DNA of 64,000 nucleotides from Pseudomonas rhizoryzae. Lineage in GTDB: Bacteria; Pseudomonadota; Gammaproteobacteria; Pseudomonadales; Pseudomonadaceae. The stretch spans positions 186,001 through 250,000 of the forward strand of contig NZ_SULM01000005.1 of the NCBI RefSeq assembly GCF_005250615.1, written 5' to 3'. Made by a program: the position numbers and the translations under genes. Within the stretch, counting starts at the first letter, position 1. Each line of letters opens with the position of its first letter. Shown here piece by piece: positions 42,928 to 54,931 of this stretch. Under the pieces are notes generated by a model. It was not told the DNA's origin. It did not search any database and saw nothing but the letters and a program-made list of their open reading frames with translations.

Positions 42928-45900
42928 ATGTCGATCTCTTCGCTCGAACACCTGGCGCTTCTGCAATTGACCTCCCATGCCCTGGTCATCACCGACCGGC
43001 ACGGGCGCATCGAGCGTTGGAATCGCGGAGCGGAGTTGCTGTGTGGCTGGAGCGCCGCGGACGCTGAAGGACAGCCTTTCACCGAGCTGCTGACAGCCGG
43101 CCGCGATGCGGCCTTTCTCGCAACCGCCGAGCACCAGGCACTGATCGACGAGCATGGGCAGGGAGCGGGCTGGATCGGGCTTCGCAAGGGCCAGTCCCGC
43201 TGGGTGGAAGTGGCGACGACCGCCTTGAAGCAAGCCACCGAGGTGCTCGGCTTTGTCCATGTCCTGCAGGACCGGACCGAACAGCTGGTGTCCGAGGAAC
43301 GGGTACGCCTCGCCCAGCAGGTCGGCCGGGTCGGTACCTTCGAACTCCTGCCGGGCGAGGCGCGCCTGCTGGTGTCGTCGGGCTTCTGCCACCTTTGGGG
43401 ATTGCCGGAACGGCGCAGCTATCCTCTGGACGAATTGACCAGGCAACTGCACCCCGACGACGTGGCCAGCCTGAGAACGCTCACGGCGGAGCCCGACGAC
43501 GATGCGTTGGATTATCTTGAATACCGCATCCGGCGCGCCGACACCGGCGAGGAACGCTGGCTCGGACGCCGCGGCCAACTGATGTCCAGCCAGGGCGCGG
43601 GGCGCTACCTGGGGGTGTGCTACGACATTACCGAACGCAAGCGCAACGAGGCGGCCATCACCGAACGGGATGTCTGGCTGCAGGAGCTGTACCACGGCAT
43701 GCGCGAGGGCTTCTACATGGCCCAGGCGATCCGTGATGACGCTGGCCGGATGCAGGATTTCCGTTTTCTCGAGGTCAACCCGATCTTCGCCACGCTGACG
43801 GGCATTCCGCTGGATCAAGTACTGGGCAAGACGCTGCGCCAAGCCCTCCCGCAATTGGAAGCGGATCTGCTGCCCGCCTACGCCGACTTCATGAACTCCG
43901 ACGCGGAATTCACCCAGTTCGATATCCTGCTGCATCTGCAGCATGAGCACTGGTACGAAGTACGCGCGCACAAACTGCCGGCGGATCGCTTCGCCGTGCT
44001 GTTCATCGACATCAGCGGCCATCGCCGCCAGGCGCAAGAGCTAGCCCGCAACGAGGCCCAGTTGCGCGCCATCATCAACTCCATCGACCAGATGGTGTGG
44101 GCCACGCGCCCGGATGGCCACCATTTCTACTTCAATGATCGCTGGTACGAATTCACCGGTGCCCCGGAGGGCTCCACGGAAGGCGATGGCTGGGCCAATA
44201 TCTTCCATCCGGAGGACCAGGAGCGTACCTGGAAAGTCTGGCACCACAGCCTCAGTACCGGTGAGCCCTACCATATCGAGTATCGCCTGCGACATCGCTC
44301 GGGTCGGTACCGCTGGGTGCTCGGCCGCGCCCAACCCGTGCATGACGCCAAAGGACGCATCGAGCAGTGGTTCGGCACCTGCACCGATATCCAGAGCATC
44401 GTCGATGCCCGCGAAGTCCTTACCCGCTCGCGCCAGGAACTCGAACACCAGATCGAACTGCGCACCCGCGAGCGCGACCGGATGTGGCGCATCAGCCACG
44501 ACCTGATGGTGATCTGCCGGGCCGATGGCGAGGTGAAGACGGTGAACAGCGCCGCCACCCGGCTGCTGGGCCGTCGCGAAACCGACCTGGCCAGTCTCCA
44601 ACTGACCGAACTGCTGCATCCGGAGGACCAACGCCGGGTGTACGACACCTTACGCAGCCTGGGCACCCATCAGGGCGCGGCGAGCCTCAGGGCGCGGGTG
44701 CAGGCGCGGGATGGCAGCTATCGCATCCTCGACTGGACGGCCAGCGCCGAGGACGATCTCATCTATGCGGTCGGCCGCGACGTCACCGAACAGGAAGAAC
44801 TGCAGGAGCAGTTACGCCAGGCGCAGAAGATGGAAGCGGTGGGCCAACTCACCGGTGGGATCGCCCATGACTTCAATAACCTCCTCACCGGGATCATGGG
44901 CAGCCTCGATATGCTGCAACGCCATCAGAAGGCCGGGCGACAAGAAAAATTCGAGCAATATCTGGGGAGTGCCCTCACCTCGGCCCAGCGTGCCGCCGCC
45001 CTCACCCAGCGCCTGTTGGCCTTTTCCCGCCGCCAGGCGCTGGACCTCCAGCCGGTTCAGGTCAATGCCAGCGCGCGCTCCATGGAGGACCTGCTATTGC
45101 GCAGCCTGCGTGGCGACATCGCGCTCATCCTGGATCTGGATAGCGCTCTCTGGCAGGCGCTCACGGATCCCCATCAACTGGAAAGCGCCCTGCTCAATCT
45201 GGTCATCAATGCGCGCGACGCCCTACCCCATGGCGGCCAGATCCGCATCGAGACGCACAACGTCTACCTGGCTGAAAGCGGTAACGGCCTGGATGCGGTG
45301 AGCGCCGGTGACTACGTCGCCCTGCTGGTAACCGACGATGGGATCGGGATGCCGCCAGAAGTCATGGCCCGCGCCTTCGATCCCTTCTTCACCACCAAGC
45401 CCATCGGCCAAGGTACCGGCCTGGGGCTGTCGATGATCTATGGCTATGCCAAGCAATCCAAGGGGCATGTGCGCCTGGAGTCCAAGCCCGGCAAGGGGAC
45501 GACCGTCGGTCTCTACCTGCCCCGCTACCTGGGTGCCGACGTGGAGCCAACCCCGGTCGCCCCACCGGCCATTACGCCACGGGGCGGTGGCAAGATCATT
45601 CTGGTGGTCGAAGACGAGCCCGTGGTCCGGCAGATGGTGGTGGAGCTGCTCAAGGAGCTGGGCTACGCGACGCTACAAGCCGAGGATGCCCGAGGCGCCC
45701 TGCCCATCCTGGAAAGCAGCCAGCCCATCGATCTGCTGCTATCGGATGTAGGCCTACCCGGCATGAACGGGCGTCAATTGGCGGAAATCGCGCGCCAGCG
45801 CCGCACCGCACTCAAGGTGCTCTTCGCCACCGGCTATGCGGAAGGGGCGCACCTGGAAGGCTACCTGGAGCCAGGGATGACGCTGATCACCAAGCCTTTC

Positions 45901-45999
45901 AATCTGGACGTCCTGGCCAGCCGGGTGGCGGAAACCCTGGATGCCCTCGTTGAAAACTCCAGCCCTACCCCGGTACCGCTGTCTGACGGCGATAACTGA
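42928..45999 (+). CDS. Hybrid sensor histidine kinase with multiple PAS domains and C-terminal receiver
   Basis: A 1023-residue soluble kinase without predicted membrane helices. N-terminal PAS array (about residues 5-120, 125-240, 250-370, 375-500, 520-630; PAC signatures such as [21 protein letters not shown]), HisKA with [11 protein letters not shown] and phospho-His H647, ATPase N box [14 protein letters not shown] box [16 protein letters not shown], then a receiver whose phospho-Asp is D940 in [10 protein letters not shown], with Lys in LITKPFN. It should sense a cytoplasmic or redox cue and pass phosphate to an external partner. Its end overlaps the pobR gene by 35 bp on the other strand. 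Confidence 0.9.
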   Translation: MSISSLEHLALLQLTSHALVITDRHGRIERWNRGAELLCGWSAADAEGQPFTELLTAGRDAAFLATAEHQALIDEHGQGAGWIGLRKGQSRWVEVATTALKQATEVLGFVHVLQDRTEQLVSEERVRLAQQVGRVGTFELLPGEARLLVSSGFCHLWGLPERRSYPLDELTRQLHPDDVASLRTLTAEPDDDALDYLEYRIRRADTGEERWLGRRGQLMSSQGAGRYLGVCYDITERKRNEAAITERDVWLQELYHGMREGFYMAQAIRDDAGRMQDFRFLEVNPIFATLTGIPLDQVLGKTLRQALPQLEADLLPAYADFMNSDAEFTQFDILLHLQHEHWYEVRAHKLPADRFAVLFIDISGHRRQAQELARNEAQLRAIINSIDQMVWATRPDGHHFYFNDRWYEFTGAPEGSTEGDGWANIFHPEDQERTWKVWHHSLSTGEPYHIEYRLRHRSGRYRWVLGRAQPVHDAKGRIEQWFGTCTDIQSIVDAREVLTRSRQELEHQIELRTRERDRMWRISHDLMVICRADGEVKTVNSAATRLLGRRETDLASLQLTELLHPEDQRRVYDTLRSLGTHQGAASLRARVQARDGSYRILDWTASAEDDLIYAVGRDVTEQEELQEQLRQAQKMEAVGQLTGGIAHDFNNLLTGIMGSLDMLQRHQKAGRQEKFEQYLGSALTSAQRAAALTQRLLAFSRRQALDLQPVQVNASARSMEDLLLRSLRGDIALILDLDSALWQALTDPHQLESALLNLVINARDALPHGGQIRIETHNVYLAESGNGLDAVSAGDYVALLVTDDGIGMPPEVMARAFDPFFTTKPIGQGTGLGLSMIYGYAKQSKGHVRLESKPGKGTTVGLYLPRYLGADVEPTPVAPPAITPRGGGKIILVVEDEPVVRQMVVELLKELGYATLQAEDARGALPILESSQPIDLLLSDVGLPGMNGRQLAEIARQRRTALKVLFATGYAEGAHLEGYLEPGMTLITKPFNLDVLASRVAETLDALVENSSPTPVPLSDGDN

Positions 46000-46843
46000 G
46001 CGGGCTCTGGCCGGTGCCACGACGAAAGAAGCGCGCGAAGTAGGCGGGATCGGTGAAGCCAAGGACATCGGCGATCTCCGCCACCGAGGCTTGGGTGAAA
46101 CTCAAGTTGCGCCGCGCCTCCAATAGCAGTCTTTGATGGACGATCTCCAGAGCCGAGGTGCCGGCCAGCTGACGGCACACGGCATTCAAATGCACCCCCG
46201 AGATACCCAGGGCGCCGGCGTAGCGGCCGAGATTCCAATGGTCGCGATAATGCTGCTCCACCAGGGCGAGATAGCGCCCCAGATGCTGCTCGGCACGCCT
46301 TGGCAGCGCGGTCGCCACCTTTTGCGTCTGCTGCCGTACCAGCCAGACGGCCAGGCTGTCCAGCAAGGCCTCGAGCATCACCTCCCGTCCAGGCCGATGT
46401 CCCTCGTATTCGGCGACCAGTTGGCCAATCAGCCGTTCGATCCCTAACGCATCCTCACCCGCGAGTGCGAAGCGAGCCACGCTGAGAAACAAGCCCTGCC
46501 CACTGCCCTGGCAGCGCTGCTTCAAACGCTCTACCTGGGGCAACGGCAAGGTGATCACGAAGCCTTCGACGGCGGGATCAAATTCGAAGGCATGTACGCA
46601 GAGCATCGGCAGCACCACCAGTAGCGGACCGGACAGCGCGCCGTGCCAGTCCTCCAGTTGCAGACGCAACGAACCCGTTCGGACATAGAGCATTTGCACC
46701 AGATCAGCGTGCCTATGGGTGTCGATGCACCAGGCGTGCAAACGACTCCGGCTCTCGATCGTCTCGCAATGCAGCAGGTCGGGGGCAGGCCAGGCCTGCG
46801 CCTCGCCATACAGCTTGAAAATAGGTGGATAGCCGTCGTTCAT
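45965..46843 (-). CDS. pobR: AraC/XylS-type activator PobR
   Basis: A 292-residue regulator: N-terminal AraC ligand domain (RLHAWCIDTHRHADLVQMLYVRTG) and C-terminal double HTH (LGISGVHLNAVCRQLAGTSALEIVHQRL ... [34 protein letters not shown]). Divergent from pobA, the arrangement of PobR, which activates pobA with 4-hydroxybenzoate. ATG 46843 opens the family part; the longer frame adds residues overlapping the promoter. Overlaps the kinase gene tail. Confidence 0.88.
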   Translation of the reverse strand: MNDGYPPIFKLYGEAQAWPAPDLLHCETIESRSRLHAWCIDTHRHADLVQMLYVRTGSLRLQLEDWHGALSGPLLVVLPMLCVHAFEFDPAVEGFVITLPLPQVERLKQRCQGSGQGLFLSVARFALAGEDALGIERLIGQLVAEYEGHRPGREVMLEALLDSLAVWLVRQQTQKVATALPRRAEQHLGRYLALVEQHYRDHWNLGRYAGALGISGVHLNAVCRQLAGTSALEIVHQRLLLEARRNLSFTQASVAEIADVLGFTDPAYFARFFRRGTGQSPLSYRRQTAVPG

Positions 46844-46911
46844 CGTCAGACCTCGGGCGATAGCCGCACGAACCATCGAAAAGTACCAGAAAATGATCAA
46901 TACCAGCCTGA

Positions 46912-48174
<1,263 letters not shown>

Positions 48175-48252
48175 ACCTACGGGGAGACAGGTGGTGACCG
48201 GGGCGCGACTGGTGCATGATGGCGCCCCCGTTTTATCTGGCCCGCCGCTCCC

Positions 48253-49029
48253 ATGCTCGAATTCGCTCTGGACCCCACGACCCTGGTACTGCTCGCCGGG
48301 GTCGCCTTTCTCGCCGGTTACATCGATGCCATCGCCGGTGGCGGGGGGTTGCTGACGGTACCCGCACTGCTCATGGCCGGTGTTCCCCCACACCTGGCCA
48401 TCGGCACCAACAAGCTCAGCTCCACCTTCGGCAGCGCCACGGCGGCCTACACCTTCTATAGACGCAAGCTCTTCCAACCGCGGCAATGGCGCCATGCCCT
48501 ACTCGCGACCGCCATCGGTGCCGGCGTGGGTGCCCTGGTCGCGCATCATCTGCCCGCGGACTTCCTCAACCAGCTGCTGCCCGTGGTGGTCTTCAGCTGT
48601 GCGCTGTACCTGCTGTTCGGCGGCACGCCCAAGGCGCCCCTGCTCAGCGATGCCCCCATCCCGCAACGTCGCCAATGGCCACAGGGCGTGACTCTGGGGA
48701 TGTACGACGGAGTCTTCGGTCCGGGCACCGGGGCCTTCTGGACGGTCAGCAGCCTGCTGCTTTACCCGCTGGATCTGCTCAAGGCCAGCGGTGTCGCCCG
48801 CACCATGAATTTCGTCAGCAACGGCGTCGCCCTGGCGATGTTCATCGCGCTCGGCCAGGTCCTCTGGGTACTGGGTCTCACCATGGGCCTGTCGCTGACC
48901 CTTGGCGCCTATCTAGGCGCCCGCAGCGCCATCGCCGGCGGAGCCAAGTTCATCCGCCCGGTGTTCATCTGCGTCGTGCTGGCGCTGACGATCAAGCTAA
49001 TCTGGCAGCACTGGTTTGGCGCCGCCTAA
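48253..49029 (+). CDS. TSUP-family (TauE/SafE) membrane permease
   Basis: A 258-residue membrane protein with about eight helices and the TSUP opening ([27 protein letters not shown] ... [18 protein letters not shown]). Members export sulfite, sulfoacetate or similar organosulfur anions; substrate unknown. The C-terminus overlaps the convergent nudC gene by 33 bp, so expression may interfere. Confidence 0.88.
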   Translation: MLEFALDPTTLVLLAGVAFLAGYIDAIAGGGGLLTVPALLMAGVPPHLAIGTNKLSSTFGSATAAYTFYRRKLFQPRQWRHALLATAIGAGVGALVAHHLPADFLNQLLPVVVFSCALYLLFGGTPKAPLLSDAPIPQRRQWPQGVTLGMYDGVFGPGTGAFWTVSSLLLYPLDLLKASGVARTMNFVSNGVALAMFIALGQVLWVLGLTMGLSLTLGAYLGARSAIAGGAKFIRPVFICVVLALTIKLIWQHWFGAA

Positions 49030-49824
49030 GCGTTCGGCGCGATAGAGGTCGATCAGGTAGCGGGAGATGGAAAAAGCGGGTGGCAGCGTCGGCAGATCCC
49101 GCAACTCGAACCAGCGAGCATCCTCGATCTCATCGGGCTGGCAGCGAATCTCACCCGCCACGTAATCGACGTGATAACCCAGCATCAAGGAATGCGGATA
49201 CGGCCAGTTCTGGCTACCCTGGTAGCGCAGGTTGGTCACCGAGACCCCCACCTCTTCCATGATTTCGCGGTGCACACAGGCCTCGGCCGACTCCCCCGGT
49301 TCGACGAAGCCCGCCAGGGTGCTGTAGACGCCTGGGGCGAAACGGGGCGAGCGGGCCAGCAAGACCTCATCGCCCCGGGTGATCAGCGCGATCATGCTGG
49401 GTGACAGCCGTGGATACTGGGTAAGCTGGCAGTTCGGGCATTGCAATCCACGCTGGCCAGCGAGGGCGAAGGTACGGGTTCCACACTGACCGCAGAAGCG
49501 ATGTTGCCGCGCCCAGGTACCGATCTGGTTGGCGTAGCCCAACAGCTTGAACAGCGCATGGGGCGATTGCAGCATCAGCGGCCGCAAGGGCTGCCAACTA
49601 CAGCCTTCGAGGTCTTTCTGGCTATCGAGCTCGATCAGGGTGACGGCCTGTCCCTGCCACTGGCCGAGTCCATGCAGATCCCCCTCGAGCCCCTGGAGGC
49701 GCGGATCGTCACCGGTGAAGAGCACCTCCGCACCACAGGTAAGAAAGGCCTGGCCACTGTGGACGACCAGCCAACCGGGCGACGTTGGCAGCGCCTGGAA
49801 CCAGCCCGGCTGCCATGGCGTCAT
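48997..49824 (-). CDS. nudC: NAD(+) diphosphatase / mRNA decapping hydrolase NudC
   Basis: A 275-residue Nudix hydrolase. Zinc ribbon CGQCGTRTF ... CPNC (near residues 115-135), then the Nudix box ([23 protein letters not shown]), and the SQNWPYPHS element that marks NADH pyrophosphatases. It cleaves NAD(H) to NMN and AMP and removes NAD caps from RNA. Overlaps the fimL start by four bases, as in P. aeruginosa order fimL-nudC. Confidence 0.93.
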   Translation of the reverse strand: MTPWQPGWFQALPTSPGWLVVHSGQAFLTCGAEVLFTGDDPRLQGLEGDLHGLGQWQGQAVTLIELDSQKDLEGCSWQPLRPLMLQSPHALFKLLGYANQIGTWARQHRFCGQCGTRTFALAGQRGLQCPNCQLTQYPRLSPSMIALITRGDEVLLARSPRFAPGVYSTLAGFVEPGESAEACVHREIMEEVGVSVTNLRYQGSQNWPYPHSLMLGYHVDYVAGEIRCQPDEIEDARWFELRDLPTLPPAFSISRYLIDLYRAERLGGAKPVLPD

Positions 49825-51521
49825 GCGGCAGCCGACGTCCAGCCCAGGGCGCGAATGCTCTGCGCCGCGATATCGAGAATTTCCGGCGTACCGCCATGGC
49901 CCTCGGTACCGCCGCTCTCGACGAAGAACTCGATGCTACTCAGGGCATCCGCCAAGACTTCAAGGGTAGCCGGCTCGCACACCTGACCATCGTCGATCAA
50001 GCACCGCTGGATATAGCCGGTGCAGGCCCGCACCAGCTCGGCGGCGCGGGGATTACCCAAGAAGAACAAGGCTCCCCGTACGGTATCGAGCAAAGCAGGG
50101 ACCGTGGTGAGATGAAGGGTATCGCCACGCGAATCGAGGAAGGCGCCAATGGCGCGCTTGGCGTCGGTGAGCCCTTTGTAGGCCTCCTTGTGCAACAGCG
50201 CCTGGGCTTCACCCAACTGGTAATTGGCCACGCTGAGCTGGACGTCCTTGGCGTCGAGGGAGGTGTCGAGCAAGTTGCCCTGCCCCTCGGGTTGACCGAG
50301 CAGGCTTTCCACGAGCAGCAAGGCATCCGCCAGAGGTGCCAAATCCTCGAGCATCAGCGTCTTGTCTTTCCATTCGGAGATACTCGGTAGGCACTGCTGC
50401 AGCACCCGGCCAGCGTTGTCCTGGCCCACCATCTCCAAGGTCTTGCCCAGCAGGCCGACCTGGACATACAGCCGCGAGAAATTATCGGAGACCGCGGAGT
50501 GACCTTGCTCGCCGCCGTGGCTCACCTCGGCCTCGATGAGGTCGATCAGATCCTTGACCGTTTCCAGTTCTTCGCGGATGGCGGCGGAGAGCGAATGCAT
50601 GACCGCATGCCCGGGACCGGCGAGACGCTTCTTGCCGGCCTCCAGCTGTGCATCGGTGAAGCCCAGGCGCTCGATGCCATAGGCGTTCATCACCTGCTGC
50701 GGATGGGCCGCGTCGACACCGGCGAGCGCCAGTAGATAGAGGAGTTCCTTGAGCGTACTACGCGCCGGCTCATGCAACTCGTTACCCAGCATCTGGCGCA
50801 GTTCGCGATCGACGCGGGCGAACAGTTGCTTACGCTCCCGAGTGGGGGTCAAACGGCCCTGGGCGAAGCCCTCGGCGGTCGCCGCAGCGACCCAGGGCAG
50901 GTAGCCGCCGACATGGTCGTGCAACAAGGCAGCCGAACGTTCCAGTGCCCGCGCCATGAGCTTCAGGCTAGCCAGACTATTGACGTCGCGCAAAAAGCCG
51001 AGCAGGCCAATCTGATACATCTGACGCATTCTGCGTGCCTGAGCGGATCGTTCACGGGCAGCCAAGCGCGTGGGCTCGGTGATCTGCGGCCGCTGATCCA
51101 GACGCACACTGAAGAAATAACTTTCCGGCAACTCCGGCTCGCCACCTGCCATGCGCAGGGCATTGATGGCGGGCAGCAGCAATTCAGGCATCTCATCCTG
51201 CCCGCTGCGGAGTTGTTCGAGATAGCGGCGCAGCATATGCAGGCCGCGACAAATCGACATGAGATGCTCGTCGTGTTCGGGACCAGCACCTGCGGGGATA
51301 TCATTGGCAATCTGCAGGGTTTCATGCGCGAGCAGCTGGGCCCCTGTCAGCTCGATGAGTGTCAGGGCACCACGAATCTGGCCGATACTTTCTACGGCGC
51401 GCTGCAACAGGCTGCTGCAATGCCGCTCGACGATGAATCGCTCAAGATAGGACTCAGCTTCTTCAATGGTCGCGAACAGCTGTTCGCGGACCAAGCTCAA
51501 AGCTCTCGCTCCAGTCACCAT
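49821..51521 (-). CDS. fimL: FimL, ChpA-like regulator of type IV pili and cAMP
   Basis: A 566-residue cytoplasmic protein related to the N-terminal part of ChpA but lacking Hpt phosphorylation residues; mostly alpha-helical (residues about 1-120 and 200-400). FimL in P. aeruginosa promotes Vfr/cAMP signalling and twitching motility. Recognised by synteny (fimL-nudC-...-dnaQ) and by segments such as [32 protein letters not shown] and [10 protein letters not shown]. Motility function in this host is inferred. Confidence 0.78.
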   Translation of the reverse strand: MVTGARALSLVREQLFATIEEAESYLERFIVERHCSSLLQRAVESIGQIRGALTLIELTGAQLLAHETLQIANDIPAGAGPEHDEHLMSICRGLHMLRRYLEQLRSGQDEMPELLLPAINALRMAGGEPELPESYFFSVRLDQRPQITEPTRLAARERSAQARRMRQMYQIGLLGFLRDVNSLASLKLMARALERSAALLHDHVGGYLPWVAAATAEGFAQGRLTPTRERKQLFARVDRELRQMLGNELHEPARSTLKELLYLLALAGVDAAHPQQVMNAYGIERLGFTDAQLEAGKKRLAGPGHAVMHSLSAAIREELETVKDLIDLIEAEVSHGGEQGHSAVSDNFSRLYVQVGLLGKTLEMVGQDNAGRVLQQCLPSISEWKDKTLMLEDLAPLADALLLVESLLGQPEGQGNLLDTSLDAKDVQLSVANYQLGEAQALLHKEAYKGLTDAKRAIGAFLDSRGDTLHLTTVPALLDTVRGALFFLGNPRAAELVRACTGYIQRCLIDDGQVCEPATLEVLADALSSIEFFVESGGTEGHGGTPEILDIAAQSIRALGWTSAAA

Positions 51522-51926
51522 GGTGCCTTACGCCTCCTGCGCCAATACAACTTCGCAAACGCCACCCTAGACGGGGGATAAGGCTTGCTATTCCCAATGA
51601 ATCTTAGGTACCGCGTCATCCTAACGGGGCTACACTAAAAATCCGGTAATGCCTGGCGCTTAGCGTGCCGGACAATCACCGCAACCTACCACAGCCAACC
51701 GCTCCGCCTTGCATCCACCACAACGAAGCGACAACTCCAATTCGTCGTATGAATATTTGGGACTACAAAAAGTTCCGGAGAAATTCAAATTCGGCGATTC
51801 ATTCAGGTCCAAATGACCAGTCTGCATCGTTCTAGTTGAACAATAGCTGAAAATTGTGAGGTCTTTCGGTTTATTCGGACGAGCGCGAATTTGCCAGTGC
51901 CGAATCAGCCACTGGCCCCAGGCAGC
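51522..51926. other. Intergenic stretch between fimL and dnaQ
   Basis: Holds the fimL upstream region. GC falls toward dnaQ (an AT-rich patch near 51755-51880). No credible small gene, repeat or RNA signature that I can support. Confidence 0.4.
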
Positions 51927-52661
51927 TTATTCGGCACCAATGCCCGCCAGCCAGAGCGGAACCTTGCCGCAGCTCTTCTCGATGGCGGCCATACGCGCGG
52001 TATGAGCCTCGATATCCGCAGCAGAGGCACTAATCACCCGGGTGCGTGGACGATCGGCCGGCAGCCGCTTGATCGGCATGACATAGTTGCCATCACCATT
52101 GCCTTCCTGGCCATGGGCCGCTAGGGAAAGGCTGGTCTGGCCACCAGTCATGGCCAGATAGACGTCCGCGAGGATCTCGGCGTCGAGCAGTGCGCCGTGC
52201 AGCTCGCGGTTGGAGTTGTCTACCCCATAACGCTTGCACAGGGCGTCCAGGCTATTGCGTTGCCCGGGATGGCGCCCACGGGCCATGACCAGGGTATCGA
52301 GTACCGAGCAGTGCTGGGTGATGTCGGCGCGCTCGGGATGGACGCCCAGGCGCGCGAATTCGCTGTTGATGAAGCCCACGTCGAAGGGCGCGTTGTGGAT
52401 GACGAGCTCGGCGCCTTCGATGAACTCGAAGAAACTGTCGGCGATCTCGGCGAAGCGCGGCTTGTCGGCGACGAACTCATCGGTGATGCCGTGTACCGCG
52501 ATGGCGCCTTCGTCGATCTCTCGATCCGGATTGAGATAGACGTGGAAATGACGCCCGGTCAGTCGGCGCCCGATCACCTCGACCCCACCGATCTCGATGA
52601 CCCGGTGGCCGTCGGTTACCGGCATGCCGGTGGTTTCGGTATCCAGAACTACGTATCTCAT
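51927..52661 (-). CDS. dnaQ: DNA polymerase III epsilon subunit (3'-5' proofreading exonuclease)
   Basis: A 244-residue DEDDh exonuclease. Exo I is DTETTG at D7/E9, Exo II lies in ELVIHNAPFDVGF, Exo III has the H-x4-D of LHGALLDAEILADVYL, and the polymerase-alpha-binding tail follows. Proofreads replication. Adjacent rnhA on the same strand after 33 bp, as in other pseudomonads. Start MRYVVLDTE has no competing upstream ATG. Confidence 0.94.
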   Translation of the reverse strand: MRYVVLDTETTGMPVTDGHRVIEIGGVEVIGRRLTGRHFHVYLNPDREIDEGAIAVHGITDEFVADKPRFAEIADSFFEFIEGAELVIHNAPFDVGFINSEFARLGVHPERADITQHCSVLDTLVMARGRHPGQRNSLDALCKRYGVDNSNRELHGALLDAEILADVYLAMTGGQTSLSLAAHGQEGNGDGNYVMPIKRLPADRPRTRVISASAADIEAHTARMAAIEKSCGKVPLWLAGIGAE

Positions 52662-52694
52662 CGCTACCTCTTGGCCTGTCTCGCTCGGCCGGTG

Positions 52695-53159
52695 TTAGGC
52701 CTTGGCGGCCTGTTTGACTTGTCTTACCTCATCCACGCCACGGTTGGCCAACTGGTCGGCCCGCTCGTTTTCGGGATGACCGGTATGCCCTCTTACCCAG
52801 CGCCATTCCACGTCGTGCCGCTGTACCTGGGCATCGAGTGCCTGCCACAGCTCGGCGTTCTTCACCGGCTGCTTGGCGGCGGTCTGCCAACCACGCTTCT
52901 TCCAGTTCGCCAGCCACTGGGTGATTCCCTTCATCACGTACTCGGAGTCGGTGGTCAGCCGGATACGACAGGGACGCTTGAGCGCCGCCAGCGACTGAAT
53001 GGCCGCCATCAGTTCCATGCGGTTGTTGGTGGTGTTGGCTTCGCCGCCCCAGAGCTCACGCTCCGCACCGCGGTACTTCAGCAGGGCGCCCCAGCCGCCG
53101 GGACCCGGATTGCCCTTGCAGGCGCCGTCGGTAAAGACCTCGACGATGTCGTCACTCAT
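52695..53159 (-). CDS. rnhA: Ribonuclease HI
   Basis: A 154-residue enzyme cutting the RNA strand of RNA-DNA hybrids. Catalytic acids: Asp in [17 protein letters not shown], Glu in NRMELMAAI, Asp in [11 protein letters not shown], Asp in [15 protein letters not shown] 53159 preferred over in-frame GTG 53168. The first codons overlap the end of the methyltransferase gene by eight bases. Confidence 0.94.
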   Translation of the reverse strand: MSDDIVEVFTDGACKGNPGPGGWGALLKYRGAERELWGGEANTTNNRMELMAAIQSLAALKRPCRIRLTTDSEYVMKGITQWLANWKKRGWQTAAKQPVKNAELWQALDAQVQRHDVEWRWVRGHTGHPENERADQLANRGVDEVRQVKQAAKA

Positions 53160-53928
53160 TGGATTCACTCGATTCGCGCCGGGCGATCTTGGCCACCGGC
53201 ATGGGCACCAGCTTGCCGCGCGGTTCCTTGCGGACCTGGGGCACCGGGCGCAACCCGAACATCAGCTTGCGTGCCGACAGCAGGTAGAAGCCGGCACCTG
53301 CGGCCTGCTCGCTGCTGGGATCGATGTCCCCCTGCTCCATCCAGGCCAGGCGCTGCTGCCACTTGTGGGATGAAAGCGGCGGACGATAACACCCGAAGCG
53401 CCGTTTCTCCAGCGCGAAGCCCAGCAGCGACAGCCAGTCCGCGACCCGGCTGGCCCCGAAGCAGCGGGCCTTGCGCAAGGCGTCGCGGGCCAGATAGTGC
53501 CGCACGCCCCACAGGCTCCAGGGATTGATGCCCACCACCACCAGGTGGCCACCGGGCCTCACGCTCAGCGCCGCTTCGCGCAGCAGACGATGGGGCGACA
53601 GGGAAAAATCCAGGCCATGCTGCAACAAAACGACATCCGCGGCGTGCTCACCCAACGGCCAGGCGCCTTCCTCGCAGATGATGTCGACATCGCCCAGCGG
53701 TGGCCCGATCCGCACCGTATGCCGGAGCTGACCGCAGTTGGCCAGAGATTCCGGATGCGGCCCGTAGTGGACGAGGTAGCTGCCGAAATGCCGCTTGAGC
53801 TCTTCGTCGATCAGCACCCGCTCCTGTTCGAGCAACAGCTGCCCCAGCGGGCCGGACATCCACTCCCGCGCCGAACTCATGAGCTTGAGCCAGCGCGGAT
53901 CGACCTGGGCCGAAAATTCGTCGTGCAT
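53152..53928 (-). CDS. SAM-dependent methyltransferase
   Basis: A 258-residue class I methyltransferase of the Methyltransf_11 type. The SAM motif region is atypical but the later motif [44 protein letters not shown] is characteristic. It sits between rnhA and gloB, divergent from gloB, as in the Pseudomonas core cluster. The substrate is unknown. ATG 53928 has GAGGA six bases upstream; the longer frame lacks this. Confidence 0.85.
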   Translation of the reverse strand: MHDEFSAQVDPRWLKLMSSAREWMSGPLGQLLLEQERVLIDEELKRHFGSYLVHYGPHPESLANCGQLRHTVRIGPPLGDVDIICEEGAWPLGEHAADVVLLQHGLDFSLSPHRLLREAALSVRPGGHLVVVGINPWSLWGVRHYLARDALRKARCFGASRVADWLSLLGFALEKRRFGCYRPPLSSHKWQQRLAWMEQGDIDPSSEQAAGAGFYLLSARKLMFGLRPVPQVRKEPRGKLVPMPVAKIARRESSESNE

Positions 53929-54018
53929 CGTCTGGTCCTCTCCTGAAGAAGCCTGAACTGTTGCCGTACCACCTGCTGCTACCCTAGAGACTCGCAGTCC
54001 GACCAGAGAGCTCACCCC

Positions 54019-54798
54019 ATGTTCGATATCGTTCCTCTACCCGCTTTCAACGATAACTATATCTGGCTCATCAAGGACGCCGGGACGAGACGGGCGGTCG
54101 TCGTCGACCCGGGCGATGCCGCACCGGTACTGACCTGGCTCGACAGCCACCCCGACTGGCGGCTGACCGACATCCTCATCACCCATCATCATCACGATCA
54201 CACCGGCGGTATTGCCTCGCTCAAGCAGCGTACCGGCGCCCGGGTCGCAGCGCCTGCCGACGAAGCTATCGCCGACGTCGACCTGCCGCTGGCGGATGCG
54301 GACCGTCTCGAGGTGTTGGATGCCACCTTCGAGGTCATCCGGGTACCCGGCCATACCGCCGGCCATATCGCCTACTACCTGCCTGGCGAACGACCTCTCC
54401 TGTTCAGTGGCGATACGCTGTTCTCGGCCGGTTGCGGCCGGCTGTTCGAAGGTACGCCTACGCAGATGCTGGAATCCCTGCGTCGGTTGTCCAGCCTGCC
54501 GGATGCCACCGAAATCTATTGCGGCCACGAGTACACCCAGAGCAATCTGCGCTTCGCCCGCGTGGTCGAGCCGCAAAGCGCGGCGGTGCAAGACGCGCAG
54601 GAGCAAACGCGACGCCTGCGTGAAGCCAACCGCCCCACCCTACCCACCACCCTGGGGCGTGAACGTGACATCAACCCCTTCTTGCGTACCGCCGAACCCG
54701 AGGTTAGACAGCAGTTGCAGCAACAACGCGGAGTGGCAGCGGATGCGCCGGAGGATACCTTCTTCGCCGCCCTGCGCGCCTGGAAGGACACGTTCTGA
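54019..54798 (+). CDS. gloB: Hydroxyacylglutathione hydrolase (glyoxalase II)
   Basis: A 259-residue metallo-beta-lactamase-fold hydrolase turning S-D-lactoylglutathione into D-lactate and glutathione. Metal motif THHHHDHTGG, then VPGHTAGHIAYYLPG, LFSGDTLFSAGCGRLFEGTP, and YCGHEYTQSNLRFA. Normal length. Divergent 90 bp from the methyltransferase gene. Confidence 0.95.
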   Translation: MFDIVPLPAFNDNYIWLIKDAGTRRAVVVDPGDAAPVLTWLDSHPDWRLTDILITHHHHDHTGGIASLKQRTGARVAAPADEAIADVDLPLADADRLEVLDATFEVIRVPGHTAGHIAYYLPGERPLLFSGDTLFSAGCGRLFEGTPTQMLESLRRLSSLPDATEIYCGHEYTQSNLRFARVVEPQSAAVQDAQEQTRRLREANRPTLPTTLGRERDINPFLRTAEPEVRQQLQQQRGVAADAPEDTFFAALRAWKDTF

Positions 54799-54931
54799 CA
54801 CGCATTGAAAACACCCGGCAAGGACGCCGCAGAGCCTTGTTTTACGTCGTCGTACAGGTCACAGGCTAACGGGTTGTTCCTTGACCCTCCGGGAGACGGT
54901 TCCTAGAATCGCCCATCCTCCAAATCCCGGA